From Theocolax elegans (Eukaryota > Arthropoda > Insecta > Hymenoptera > Cerocephalidae), in the NCBI GenBank assembly GCA_026168455.1, contig CM047427.1, forward strand, positions 61,457,249 through 61,521,248: a stretch of DNA of 64,000 bases, read 5' to 3'. The notes under the pieces were generated by a model. That model was not told the origin of the DNA, ran no database searches, and worked only from the letters and a program-made list of their open reading frames with translations. This document shows, in pieces, positions 1 to 13,091 of the stretch (the first letter of the stretch is position 1; each line of letters opens with the position of its first letter). Made by a program: the position numbers and the translations under genes.

Positions 1-196
1 CTCGAATACTAATACTAATTTACTCTTAATTCTGCATCTAAACCAGTCATTTTAAAGTATCATTCAGATTCACAATATTTCCAATTTATTTTCCAAATCT
101 ATTTAAAGTGTCATTTAAATAGTTAGGAAATAGGTATAGTTTCGGTGTCCATTTTATCAAATAATCCGATCTTTTATGGGTTGAAACAAGGACTTA
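1..196. other. unique AT-rich left edge
   Basis: I see no gene, repeat or RNA in this stretch. It is the single-copy flank of the duplication that begins at about 197. Confidence 0.5.
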
Positions 197-3100
197 AATG
201 AACATATCGTAATGATTGGCTGTTTTGAATCTAAGAAATGGGCGAATTAAAGAGAAAAAACGTTTCATTTAACAGTGGTAACAACCTAGCAGAAGTAGCT
301 ATAAAATACGTTAATTTTGTTAATAACCTATTATTTGCCGATTTTTAATTTTTTGTTTTCTAGCAGGGATTCGACACTTTCGAATAATGTTTATCAATAA
401 TTAAAAATGTTTTTGAAGAGTTTCTTTTTTTTATAGTATTAGTAATCCGTCAAATTTTCGTAACCATAAACTATTGTCTGTTACCGTTGCTCAAAGAATT
501 AACACAAAAATTTGATGGATTACTTATGGGGCAGTACGGAATTGGTCGCTAGTGCCAAAAATCTCAAAAAGTTTTACTAATAATTAACAAAATTTAAAAA
601 CTGCTAATGCCAGCTTCGACATCCTCTTAATATTAGATTTTATAGATGTCCTCGAGTGAAGACGTGTAGAAAAGAAAAAGTAAACTGATTTCTATTCTAA
701 CGTTTCGGTGACAATTGCTATACCCTCTTCAAACTTTGTATAATATTTTAGAAATCAAGGGTCGAGGTTTGCACACCAGAGGAAAGTATGGGTACGTGGC
801 ACTATCCCTATATATCAAATTAAAACGATCCTCCAATTTTGACTTTACTAATTTTTAATAGAAATATTTTTTATACGTTTTAATTTTAATTTCCAAATAA
901 TCCTTAGTCTTTTTTTACTATATGCTGGGCAGTCTACAGAGGGTGGTATATGACAACCGATCAAAGAGAATCTGCATTTGATGTTCTTTTTTTCTACACT
1001 TGAACTCAGGGAGACCGTTAAAATCTTATACATATAATTTACGAATGAAGAGTATGTTTGTTCTTTAGCTTTTATATTATACAGTATGCAACCGCGATGT
1101 GGAATTATATAGTTGATTAATGTTCAAATACTACCCTGGTAGCAGATTGCCGAATTTATTAGACAATTTCATTAATAAGTAATATTTTAAACAACTTTTG
1201 AACTTGTATCAAAACCTTAGTTAAGGATGTTCTATGATGTCTTGCCGTGCGGGGAAGAGAGGGAGTCTTTCCTCTCTCCGCGGGTACCGTTGCTATGACC
1301 GCGCAACTCCCCGTACAACGCACGAACTTGATTTTTTGTTAATGTTTGCATCAATTTCTTCAACTTTTGCGCGGTGACATGAGTTCAAATTTTGCATACC
1401 GCTTTATTTATATTCACTTGCGATGTTTCTAGTTTTTTTATTAGATTCTGTACACTTTTCATTAATCGCATTCTACAGTCAATCACATTTTTTTCCGAGT
1501 CTCCATAAAAGCCTATGTATAAGAAGCCAACTTCTATGTCGCATATCTCCAAAATTTGCGCGAAAAAAAAATTGAAAAAATTCATGGACATTTCTGACAC
1601 TCTTACAAATAATTTCAATCAATTTCATTAAATCTTGTTAACTTTGCCGTAGCCATAGAATATCTTTAAGTCTTAAGTGAAGCAACGTAAATTGATAATA
1701 AATTTAGATACTTATCTCGGGTTTGTCACAAACTATTTTCTATACGTGCTGCGTAATAATTAAATATTGTTTAAAAGTTTCACGATTTGTAATTGCAAGT
1801 ATGATTTATGTTTAGCTGTAGGTTGTTAATAGATAATACTCAAATATAAAGGCTAGCCAAATGGGAACAAAACTGGTTGTTATTTTTAGTTCTCCGACTT
1901 CTTATTTCATAAACACTATATTATTCGAATCATAGTTGTAATTTTAAAAATCTGGCAATGCAATAACAAAATTAGAGAAAAACTATCGAATAACTTTCGA
2001 CACTGTTACCAGAGCATGGATTTAAATACAGTCGTTAATGTATTTTGTTGCAATAACTACTTGTACATGTTTTGTGACCAAACGATATATTAATTAACAT
2101 GGTAAGAAAAAATTTTTGTAAAAATTATTAAACATAATAATTTGTGAGTGTCATTGAACCGTAGTTTTTAATACGTCGAGATAATAACGAATTTAATGAA
2201 CATATCGTAATGATTGGCTGTTTTGAATCTAAGAAATGGGCGAATTAAAGAGAAAAAACGTTTCATTTAACAGTGGTAACAACCTAGCAGAAGTAGCTAT
2301 AAAATACGTTAATTTTGTTAATAACCTATTATTTGCCGATTTTTAATTTTTTGTTTTCTAGCAGGGATTCGACACTTTCGAAAATGTTTATCCAATAATT
2401 AAAAAATGTTTTTGAGAGTTCTTTTTTTATAGTATTAGTAATCCGTCAAATTTTCGTAACCATAACCTATTGTCTGTTACCGTGCTCAAAGAATTAACAC
2501 AAAAATTTGATGGATTACTTATGGGGCAGTACGGAATTGGTCGCTAGAATGCCAAAAATCTCAAAAAGTTTTACTATAATTAAAAAATTTAAAACTGCTA
2601 ATGCCAGCTTCGACATCTCTTAATATTAGATTTTATAGATGTCCTCGAGTGAAGACGTGTAGAAAAGAAAAAGTAAACTGATTTCTATTCTAACGTTTCG
2701 GTGACAATTGCTATACCCTCTTCAAACTTTGTATAATATTTTAGAAATCAAGGGTCGAGGTTTGCACACCAGAGGAAAGTATGGGTACGTGGCACTATCC
2801 CTATATATCAAATTAAAACGATCCTCCAATTTTGACTTTACTAATTTTTAATAGAAATATTTTTATTACGTTTTAATTTTAATTTCCAAATAATCCTTAG
2901 TCTTTTTTTACTATATGCTGGGCCAGTCTACAGAGGGTGGTATATGACAACCGATCAAAGAGAATCTGCATTTGATGTTCTTTTTTTCTACACTTGAACT
3001 CAGGGAGACCGTTAAAATCTTATACATATAATTTACGAATGAAGAGTATGTTTGTTCTTTAGCTTTTATATTATACAGTATGCAACCGCGATGTGGAATT

Positions 3101-4190
3101 ATATAGTGATTAATGTTCAAATACTACCCTGGTAGCAGATTGGCCGAATTTATTAGACAATTTCATTAATAAGTAATATTTTTAAACAACTTTTGAACTT
3201 GTATCAAAACCTAGTTAAGGATGTTCTATGATGTCTTGCCGTGCGGGGAAGAGAGGGAGTCTTTCCTCTCTCCGCGGGTACCGTTTGCTATGACCGCGCA
3301 ACTCCCCGTACAACGCACGGAACTTGATTTTTTGTTAATGTTTGCATCAATTTCTTCAACTTTTGCGCGGTGACATGAGTTCAAATTTTGCATACCGCTT
3401 TATTTATATTCACATTGCGATGTTTCTAGTTTTTTATTAGATTCTGTACACTTTTCATTAATCGCATTCTACAGTCAATCACATTTTTTTCCGAGTCTCC
3501 ATAAAGCCTAGTATAAGAAGCCAACTTCTATGTCGCATATCTCCAAAATTTGCGCGAAAAAAAAATTGAAAAAATTCATGGACATTTCTGACACTCTTAC
3601 AAATAATTTCAATCAATTTCATTAAATCTTGTTAACTTGCCGTAGCCATAGAATATCTTTAAGTCTTAAGTGAAGCAACGTAAATTGATAATAAATTTAG
3701 ATACTTATCTCGGGTTTGTCACAAACTATTTTCTATACGTGCTGCGTAATAATTAAATATTGTTAAAAGTTTCACGATTTGTAATTGCAAGTATGATTTA
3801 TGTTTAGCTGTAGGTTGTTAATAGATAATACTCAATATAAAGGCTAGCCAAATGGGAACAAAACTGGTTGTTATTTTTAGTTCTCCGACTTCTTATTTCA
3901 TAAACACTATATTATTCGAATCATAGTTGTAATTTTAAAAAATCTGGCAATGCAATAACAAAATTAGAGAAAAACTATCGAATAACTTTCGACACTGTTA
4001 CCAGAGCATGGATTTAAATACAGTCGTTAATGTATTTTGTTGCAATAACTACTTGTACATGTTTTGTGACCAAACGATATATTAATTAACATGGTAAGAA
4101 AAAATTTTTGTAAAAATTATTATAACATAATAATTTGTGAGTGTCATTGAACCGTAGTTTTTAATACGTCGAGATAATAACGAATTTAAT
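197..4190. repeat. ~2.0 kb head-to-tail tandem duplication
   Basis: Positions 197-2194 are repeated at 2195-4190 in the same orientation, with near identity along the whole length. The differences I noticed are almost all single-base indels in short runs. The junction at 2195 shares only about three bases (AAT) with the two outer edges. Inside each unit I find no convincing gene; the reading frames are short and not conserved between copies. One unit contains an 18-base inverted repeat (441-458 and 507-524, one mismatch). The unit could be a real duplication or an assembly repeat. Confidence 0.85.
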
Positions 4191-4639
4191 AATTAATATT
4201 CATCTTTTTGTTTATTTCAAATGGCAGATTTATCATTATACATTTATTATTTATTAAAGACCGTAGGTAACTATGTATAATTTATGTTAACTATTGTATA
4301 TTATATATGTTATATTATGTTAACTAACAAGCAAAGCGTCACATCTCTGGGAAACGGATCTTTACCAAACTGTAAGATATGTTTATTACTATAAAAATAT
4401 AAAGAAACTCAGACTTTTGGACTCTATAACGCTATTTTTTACGATAGATATAAGCAAATAACTAAAAATTTCGCCCAAAAAAGCCCTTGACTTTGATCAC
4501 TTATAACTCAAAAACAAATACACTGAAAAAAAAATTTAGTGAAATCAACTAAAATTTATTTGATCCAACTAAATTATTTACTTGTATTCTCCTAGTGGTA
4601 TATTTGGTTGCCTCAACCAAATGAAAATGTTCTAAACAA

Positions 4640-5085
4640 ATAAATATATAGTTGTTTTGACAAATTTGATTCTACAAACAAATAAATATTTAGTTGTTTC
4701 GACAAATGCAGTTCTATAAACAAATAAATATTTAGTTGTTTCGACAAATTTGATTCTACAAACAAACAAATATTTAATTGTTTCGACAAATGCAGTTCTA
4801 CAAACAAATAAATACTTCGTTGTTTCGACAAATTTGATTCTACAAACAAACAAATATTTAGTTGTTTCGACAAATGCAGTTCTACAAACAAATAAATATT
4901 TAGGTTGTTTAGACAAATTTGATTCTACAAACAAACAAATATTTAGTTGTTTCGACAAATGCAGTTCTACAAACAATACATATTTAGTTGTTTAGACAAA
5001 TTTGATTCTACAAACAAACAAATATTAGTTGTTTCGACAAATGCAGTTCTACAAACAAATAAATATTTAGTTGTTTCAACCAACT
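4640..5085. repeat. 42-bp minisatellite with alternating 84-bp higher-order unit
   Basis: A 42-base unit built on TTGTTTCGACAAAT...CTACAAACAAA...AAATATTTAG repeats about ten times. Two variants alternate: one contains GCAGTTCTAC, the other TTGATTCTAC, so the true period is 84 bases. Open frames across it on both strands are products of the repeat and not genes. A second array of the same kind lies at 7445-7890. Confidence 0.85.
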
Positions 5086-5479
5086 ATTTAGTAATAGTAG
5101 CAATAATTTTCGTTTATTTTTGCATAAAAGAATTTATTTCATTACAGTAATTTATTTATTAGTTATTAATGTTTTACGATACTTACTGGGAATGATTTTT
5201 AGGAGTTTGTTTCAATCACCAAATTTCTTTCTCCTTGCTTTACTTTCTAAAACGCATTACTTAATTTACGGATAATTTTATCGCAACTCGGAAATAAACG
5301 CATTTATATATTCGCACATCGCATCGGTACAATTGTATACGCACATACTCTGCAAGTTGTTAAATTTTCTTATATACTAATCACGGAGAAAGTTAGTCGT
5401 TTGCGTGTAACCTGGATCCACCTAGTGGACGCCTATCTGAAACTACTATTTTTAACAACGATTTATTTAATTTATAAAC

Positions 5480-6200
5480 ATATTTATTTGAAAATTCGTT
5501 AATTCGTATAAATCATTTGTTGTGAGCAAGTATATATAGTTTATTTGCTTTTACTAAATATTTATTAAGCGTATAATAATTTTGAAATACTAATTCTAAA
5601 TAATCAATTTCTTAATTCGTAATAAATCATTTGTTGTGAGCAAGTATATATATTTATTTGCTTTTACTGAATATTTATTAAGCGTATAATAATTTTGAAT
5701 ACTAATTCTAAATAATCAATTTCTTAATTCGTAATAAATCATTTGGTGTGAGCAAGTATATATATTTATTTGCTTTTACTAAATATTTATTAAGCGTATA
5801 ATAATTTTGAATACTAATTCTAAATAATCAATTTCTTAATTCGTAATAAATCATTTGTTGTGAGCAAGTATATATATTTATTTGCTTTACTAAATATTTA
5901 TTAGCGTATAATAATTTTGAATAATAATTTAAATAATCAATTTATTAATTCTTAATAAATCATTTGTTGTGAGCAAGTATATATTTATCTGTTTTTACTA
6001 AATATTTATTAACGTATTATAATTCTGAATACAATTACAAATAAATCAATTTATTTATTCCAATAAATTTTTGTTGTGAACAAGTATATATTTAGTTTGT
6101 TCTACTAAATATTTATTAAGCGTCATATAATAATTACAAATAAAGTAATTTATGTCGTTTCTAATAAATCATTTGTTTCGAGTAACTATATGTTTAGTTA
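5480..6200. repeat. ~113-bp tandem repeat
   Basis: A unit of about 113 bases containing CATTTGTTGTGAGCAAG and TTATTAAGCGTATAATAATT recurs about six times (landmarks near 5521, 5635, 5748, 5861, 5967 and 6074). Copies are tight in the first half and progressively diverged and shortened to the right. It is the second internal array of the TIR element. The paralogous array is at about 8285-8990. Confidence 0.8.
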
Positions 6201-9200
6201 TTTCAAATAAATTATACTTGAATCAACTAAATACATTCACATAAATCAAAAATGTCATTTCAACTAAATATTTATTTCATTCAATTAAATTTTATTTGTA
6301 TTAAATAAATATTTAGTTGTTTATTATTCAACAAAATGATTTGGTTGATTCAAATAAATTTTTTTTTCAGTGTAGAGATAGATATTCAAACTTAAATCAG
6401 AAGAAAAACAGAGGATCGCGTAGATTGGATTAAAAGAAAGCTTAATATCTTGATTTGGGTCGAAAGTTATGTAAAAAAATAAAAAAAAGAGACAATATTT
6501 GGCCTAAAAAATCAGCAAATCTTTTAATTCATAATAGTCATCAAAATATTCGTTATATTCGTTTTTCTTTCATAATTTTCAACCAAATTAAGATAATTAA
6601 GCTTTTTTTAAACCATCTACTTCATCTCAGCTTTCGTCTGGATTGAAGTTGGAAGCCTAAATTCATTTGTTTCCGAGTTATAAGCGATAAAAGTCAAGGG
6701 TTTTTTCGACGAGATTTGCATTATTTGCTTGTATCTATCGTAAAAAACGAGCGTTAGAGTCCAAAAAGGTCTGAGTTTCTTATATTTTTATAGTAGTAAG
6801 CATATCTTAGAGTTTGGTAAAGATCCGTTTCCCGGAGATGTGACACTCTCCTGGTAAGTAATATTATAGTTGATTTTTTTAATTTTGTTTAAGTTGGTAT
6901 ACCTAAAGTACACTAATCTTTCTCACTGGTCTAGACGAGCTCGTATTCCTGTCGATTATGGCCGCAAGCTCGTGACTGACAAGAAAACACTACCGAGCGT
7001 ACTTCAATGATTTGAATTATATCTTATAATTTTTTGTAGGGAATGAAAAATAAGAGACACATATTTTTCATCCTATTTGCATCATTAAAGGGTGAGAACC
7101 AGCTCTAAAGTTTACCCCCAAAAAAGTTTTTTAAAAAGATTTCGGCTTGTAATAATTTTTTTTGTTAAAATAAAATGAAAATTCTTTTTTGTGGAATAGT
7201 TGATTACATACAGTGATCTGGATAGATCAGGATTGCACCCCCAGTCTTCTAGATAAACCTTTTTTCGTAAAAAAAATAATAAACATTGTATGTTACCCTT
7301 AAAAGGAAGTCTTCTATTTTGACACGAAAAATCAATTAACTTACCTTAGGACTAAATTTATTTGATCCAACCTAAATTATTTACTTGTATTTCTCTAGTG
7401 GTATATTTGGTTGCCTCAAACCAAAATGAAAATGTTCTAAACAAATAAATATATAGTTGTTTGACAAATTGATTCTACAAACAAATAAATATTTAGTTGT
7501 TTCGACAAATGCAGTTCTATAAACAAATAAAATTTAGTTGTTTCGACAATTTGATTCTACAAACAAACAACTATTTAATTGTTTCGACAAATGCAGTTCT
7601 ACAAACAAATAAATACTTCGTTGTTTCGACAAATTTGATTCTACAAACAACCAAATATTTAGTTGTTTCGACAAATGCAGTTCTACAAACAAATAAATAT
7701 TTAGTTGTTTAGACAAATTTGATTCTACAAACAAACAAATATTTAGTTGTTTCGACAAATGCAGTTCTACAAACAAATACATATTTAGTTGTTTAGACAA
7801 ATTTGATTCTACAAACAAACAAATATTTAGTTGTTTCGGACAAATGCAGTTCTACAAACAAATAAATATTTAGTTGTTTCAACCAAATATTTAGTAATAG
7901 TAGCAATAATTTTCGTTTATTTTTGCATAAAAGAATTTATTTCATTACAGTAATTTATTTATTAGTTATTAATGTTTTACGATACTTACTGGGAATGATT
8001 TTTAGGAGTTTGTTTCAATCACCAAATTTCTTTCTCCTTGCTTTACTTTCTAAAACGCATTACTTAATTTACGGATAATTTTATCGCACTCGGAAATAAA
8101 CGCATTTATATATTCGCACATCGCATCGGTACAATTGTATACGCACATACTCTGCAAGTTGTTAAATTTTCTTATATACTAATCACGAGAAAGTTAGTCG
8201 TTTGCGTGTAACCTGGATCCACCTAGTGGACGCTATCTGAAACTACTATTTTTAACAAACGATTTATTTAATTTATAAACATATTTATTTGAAAATTCGT
8301 TAATTCGTAATAAATCATTTGCTTGTGAGCAAGTATATATATTATTTGCTTTTACTAAATATTTATTAAGCGTATAATAATTTTGAATACTAATTCTAAA
8401 TAATCAATTTCTTAATTCGTAATAAATCATTTGTTGTGAGCAAGTATATATATTTATTTGCTTTTACTGAATATTTATTAAGCGTATAATAATTTTGAAT
8501 ACTAATTCTAAATAATCAATTTCTTAATTCGTAATAAATCATTTGTTGTGAGCAAGTATATATATTTATTTGCTTTTACTAAATATTTATTAAGCGTATA
8601 ATAATTTTGAATACTAATTCTAAATAATCAATTTCTTAATTCGTAATAAATCATTTGTTGTGAGCAAGTATATATATTTATTTGCTTTTACTAAATATTT
8701 ATTAGCGTATAATAATTTTGAATAATAATTTTAAATAATCAATTTATTAATTCTTAATAAATCATTTGTTGTGAGCAAGTATATATTTATCTGTTTTTAC
8801 TAAATATTTATTAAACGTATTATAATTCTGAATAACAATTACAAATAAATCAATTTATTTATTCCAAATAAATTTTTTGTTGTGAACAAGTATATATTTA
8901 GTTGTTTCTACTAAATATTTATTAAGCGTCATATAATAATTACAAATAAAGTAATTTATTCGTTTCTAATAAATCATTTGTTTCGAGTAACTATATGTTT
9001 AGTTATTTCAAATAAATTATACTTGAATCAACTAAATACATATTCACATAAATCAAAAATGTCATTTCAACTAAATATTTATTTCATTCAATTAAATTTT
9101 ATTTGTATTAAATAAATATTTAGTTGTTTATTATTCAACAAAATGATTTGGTTGATTCAAATAAATTTTTTTTTCAGTGTAGAGATAGATATTCAAACTT

Positions 9201-10165
9201 AAATCAGAAGAAAACAGAGATCGAGTAGATTGGATTAAAAGAAAGCTTAAATATCTTGATTTGGTCGAAAGTTATGTAAAAAATAAAAAAAAGAAGACAA
9301 TATTTGGCCTAAAAAATCAGCAAATCTTTTAATTCATAATAGTCATCAAAATATCGTTATATTCGTTTTTCTTTCATAATTTTCAACCAAATTAAGATAA
9401 TTAAGCTTTTTTTTAAACCCAATCTACTTCATCTCAGCTTTCTTCTGGATTTAAGTTTGGAAGCCTAAATTCATTTGTTTCCGAGTTATAAGCGATAAAA
9501 GTCAAGGGTTTTTTCGACGAGATTTTTCATTATTTGCTTGTATCTATCGTAAAAAACGAGCGTTAGAGTCCAAAAGTCTGAGTTTCTTTATATTTTTATA
9601 GTAGTAAGCATATCTTAGAGTTTGGTAAAGATCCGTTTCCCGGAGATGTGACACTCTCCTGGTAAGTAATATTATAGTTGATTTTTTTAATTTTGTTTAA
9701 GTTGGTATACCTAAAGTACACTAATCTTTCTCACTGGTCTAGACGAGCTCGTATTCCTGTCGATTATGGCCGCAAGCTCGTGACTGACAAGAAAACACTA
9801 CCGAGCGTACTTCAATGATTTGAATTATATCTTATAATTTTTTGTAGGGAATGAAAAATAAGAGACACATATTTTTCATCCTATTTGCATCATTAAAGGG
9901 TGAGAACCAGCTCTAAAGTTTACCCCCAAAAAAGTTTTTTAAAAAGATTTCGGCTTGTAATAATTTTTTTTGTTAAAATAAAATGAAAATTCTTTTTTGT
10001 GGAATAGTTGATTACATACAGTGATCTGGATAGATCAGGATTGCACCCCCAGTCTTCTAGATAAACCTTTTTTCGTAAAAAAAATAATAAACATTGTATG
10101 TTACCCTTAAAAGGAAGTCTTCTATTTTTGACACGAAAAATCAATTAACTTACCTTAGGACTAAA

Positions 10166-12500
10166 TTTATTTGTCCAAAATTCATATATAACGGTTTTTT
10201 AGATCATTGATTACGAATCTTTTATCAGTTTTTTTAAAATCAATATGATAGATCCAACATAACGAAAAAAATTAGAAATTTTTATTATTAGAGGTTTGAA
10301 AGAGCGCTGATGAAAAATATCCTAGTAGATCTTTGTAATTCGAAAAATCAGATAAAATATGTCAGGAAGAAACGTTACAAAATTGTTTTACAAAATATTT
10401 CTATATTTTTATATATCAGATATATTATTGTGTAAATCATCTTTAAAACAATTTGATTAATTTTAATTTATTTTTTACTTATCGTATTGTTGTTACACCA
10501 TAAAGTTTGACGATTCCAATATTATCTCTAAAAGCAAAATTTACAGAACTAACAAATTCTTTAAGATTATTTTCAATAGAACCACAAAGAGTAATGACTG
10601 AAGTTTTATTACGTTATTACTCTAGTGTAGATTTTTCATCTGTTAGGCTGTCTTTCATTGTTACGCTGTCTGAAAAATGTCTATTGTTATTTATTTAAAT
10701 TCAAAATCTGTACACATCTAATGAAAAAAAAATAATTTGCGAATAGTTTCTTGTGGAATTTCTTTTAAGATTAGATATATTACAGCTAGATGGTATTATT
10801 GCTTCTACACGTATAGTACTTTGAAATGTCATTATTTCTCTCCGCGTAAGTAAGTACGAGATTACAATAAATATCTTAAAAAGAATAAAATCTCGAGGAA
10901 TTAAAATAATCATTTCCAGATTTTTATGGGTTTCCCAACGGTAAAAAATCCTCGATTCTCAAAACCGAATAAACTTTGTATACATAAATTAAAAATGTAT
11001 TATCTCAACCATGTAATCTACTTGAATTTAGTAACCAATTCATTTTTTTGTTAGGACATTTTAATTATTACGTAATTTATTATCTTATTTCAAATTTATT
11101 ATTTATTGCATACATTTAAGACATCTTTCATTGTTGTATTAGGCTAGTATTATATGATGACATTAAAATGTATATACATTTTTACATTAATATTAAATCG
11201 ATTGCTGTTGAAATTTGATTTTAATGTTATAAATATAAATAATGCGTAGGTGCATCTTTAAAACAAACTCGAGAAATTTTAAATCATCGCGAAAATTTTA
11301 AAAATTATAACCGCATTTACGAATTATTTGTCTGTGTATAAATGCTAGTTTAGCAATAAATGTATTAGTGTAATAATACTTAAAATTGTTTAAATGGTAC
11401 AATAATAAAATTGCCTATAGTACACGTGGCTGGTTTTTTTACCGTAAATCCGTGCAGAATCAAGCAAGAATCATCAAATAATTGCATCGACAAATAATTC
11501 CGTGCTTCCATTGCAATAATGTAAACATATCAACATTTAATTAAGTATATAAAATTAAAACCATTTCAACCCGAAAGTTTAATACAAAAATTGCATGCAA
11601 TATCTACAGCTAAAATAGTAGCAAAACGTAAAACTTATAGGTTAGGATTATAGTAATATGTGGGGTGAAGCGAAGATATATCTAAAAATATTATCTAACA
11701 GATAACAGAAAATCCTTACTAAATCGTTGACATCCGAGTGGAGTCATCGAACGACCCCGTTGTCGAGGTTTCCTTCATTCATAACACCGCGACCACGATC
11801 TGATGTGCTTTCGTTACGTAACTCTACGCGGGATCGAGATACTTATCTCCCTTTCGTTCTCAAATTTCGTATTTTTTTTCTTGTTCATCGGTGATTTTTG
11901 TCGATTACTAAATTTTTAAACTATTTAAAATTGATTATAATTTATTATAAATATATTTCAAGGGGTCGTCGTAATTTATAAATGTTGTATTAAAATTAGT
12001 ATAATAAATAATTTACCATGAAAAGGATTATTTATTTTTTTGTAACTGAATCATAAAGTTTAATACCTAAAAATATTCAATCAATACCATAAAATTTTAC
12101 TTTACTTTTTTTAAAATATAATCCTTAAATTTTTTATACTTTTACATGCTTTTATTAAAAACATTCGAATTTCTCCATGCAAAATTCAATTTATAGTAAA
12201 TTTTTCAATGAAAAGATACTTAAAATTAATTTACTTCACAGAAGACAGGTTGTTTGATAAATGTATTTGTATAATTATTTCATTTATACTCCAATGTAAT
12301 CATACTTGAAATGCAACAAAATAACAATATTAATTATTAAATATAAATTGATAAAGATTTATTATTTAAGTATATTAGTTTAATATTTAAGTTAGTTTTA
12401 AGTTTTCTTTTTGTAACCAGTCCCACCAACAGATAACTCCGTTTATTTCTGTGGGAGGTTTGCATGATGTATTTGTTTCTATTATGTAAATTCTTTTCTG

Positions 12501-12531
<31 letters not shown>

Positions 12532-13091
12532 TATTAAAATGTAAATAATGTTTTAGTAAAATTGATAAATCATTTTGTAATCATACAGATAACATTTTTT
12601 AATAGACTATTATAAATGCACAAACAAATTTATTAAAAGTAAAAGATAGATGGATAGGAAATGTTAATGCTTTTTGCGTACCTGTTAAGTAAAATGCTTA
12701 TTATTATTAAGGAATTATTAGAATATTAATCTGAGACCAATTATTGACAAAGTAGCATTTTATTCATATGAAAAACTAATACAACGTTAGGACCTAGGTC
12801 CACCTGCTTCACAAAGGCCTCGGCTATGAAAATACCAAGTTTCATTGTTTATTTATACACTTGTCACTTAGAAGATCTTATAAAACAATTTTTTTTATTA
12901 GAGCCTTCTATAAAAAATCAATTTTCAAAAGATCATTTTTTAATCTCGTGGTGAGCCCAACAGGAAGACCCAGGAACGTTCTCATTATTTCGCCTTCTCG
13001 ATAAAATATCTGTGTTCTTCTCACGTTTGTAGACGAGTCATAACGAAGGGAGAGAAAATTTAGAGGAAATTCGGGGGTGCGCTTTCAACGA
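10166..13091. other. intergenic DNA downstream of selenophosphate synthetase
   Basis: No supported gene. Several short frames exist but none resembles a known protein or shows splice context. On the minus strand this is the 3' side of the selenophosphate synthetase gene; a possible AATAAA polyadenylation signal lies at 12759-12764. A less AT-rich patch at 11720-11860 may be regulatory or a UTR, but I cannot assign it. A LINE-like 3' tail is at 12405-12532. I saw no convincing SECIS element in the first 300 bases after the stop. Confidence 0.5.
12405..12532 (+). mobile_element. 3' tail remnant of a non-LTR retrotransposon
   Basis: A short stretch ending TTCTGGTTAAATAAATAAAT followed by an (AAAT)n run looks like the 3' end and variable tail of an I/Jockey-type LINE or a SINE derived from one. 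A second tail with the same TTCTGGTAAATAAAT ending lies at 14405-14475. No coding sequence remains. Confidence 0.4.

Larger units (their letters stand above)
4521..6372. mobile_element. non-autonomous TIR element with TA target duplication and internal minisatellites
   Basis: The left end CACTGAAAAAAAAATTTA at 4521 is matched in reverse complement by the right end at 6355-6372. After a two-base offset the similarity runs on through a GAATCAAC/GAAATCAAC block. The dinucleotide TA abuts both ends (4519-4520 and 6373-6374), as expected for IS630-Tc1-mariner-type insertion. The 1.85-kb interior encodes no transposase. It is largely two tandem arrays, one of 42-base units and one of about 113-base units. 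A copy lacking the left end occupies about 7348-9179. Confidence 0.7.
4338..6844. mobile_element. long-TIR foldback DNA element (outer element of a nest)
   Basis: About 180 bases at 4338-4518 reappear as reverse complement at 6664-6844; both outer ends read GTCACATCTC going inward. The arms are perhaps 85-90 percent alike. About 290 bases of unique sequence (6375-6663) lie next to the right arm. A second TIR element (4521-6372) sits exactly at the inner edge of the left arm. No transposase frame is visible, so this is a non-autonomous foldback or MITE-like element. A second copy of its right half lies at about 9182-9663 because of the tandem duplication. Confidence 0.7.
4552..10165. repeat. 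~2.8 kb head-to-tail duplication covering most of the nested element
   Basis: Positions of about 4552-7347 are repeated at about 7348-10165 (offset 2803 at the landmark GATACTTACTGGGAATG, 5178 versus 7981). The left edge, the junction and the right edge all contain AAATTTATTTG, an 11-base microhomology. The copy therefore starts inside the inner TIR element and ends in unique flank. Differences between copies are mostly one-base indels. The segment 6845-7347 and its copy 9663-10165 hold no gene that I can recognise. Confidence 0.85.

Noticed and set aside
4640..6200. Regularly spaced repeats that could suggest a CRISPR array
   Set aside because: Units are contiguous tandem copies without unique spacers, and the DNA is eukaryotic.
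4613..7818. Open frames with repeated FVESNLSKQ or LQTNKYLVVSTN words
   Set aside because: They are translations of the 42-base minisatellite in several frames at once; no gene context.
12800..13091. Possible SECIS element after the selenophosphate synthetase stop
   Set aside because: An ATGA and a short weak stem exist near 13030-13050, but there is no proper quartet and helix. Not called; a SECISearch run would be decisive.
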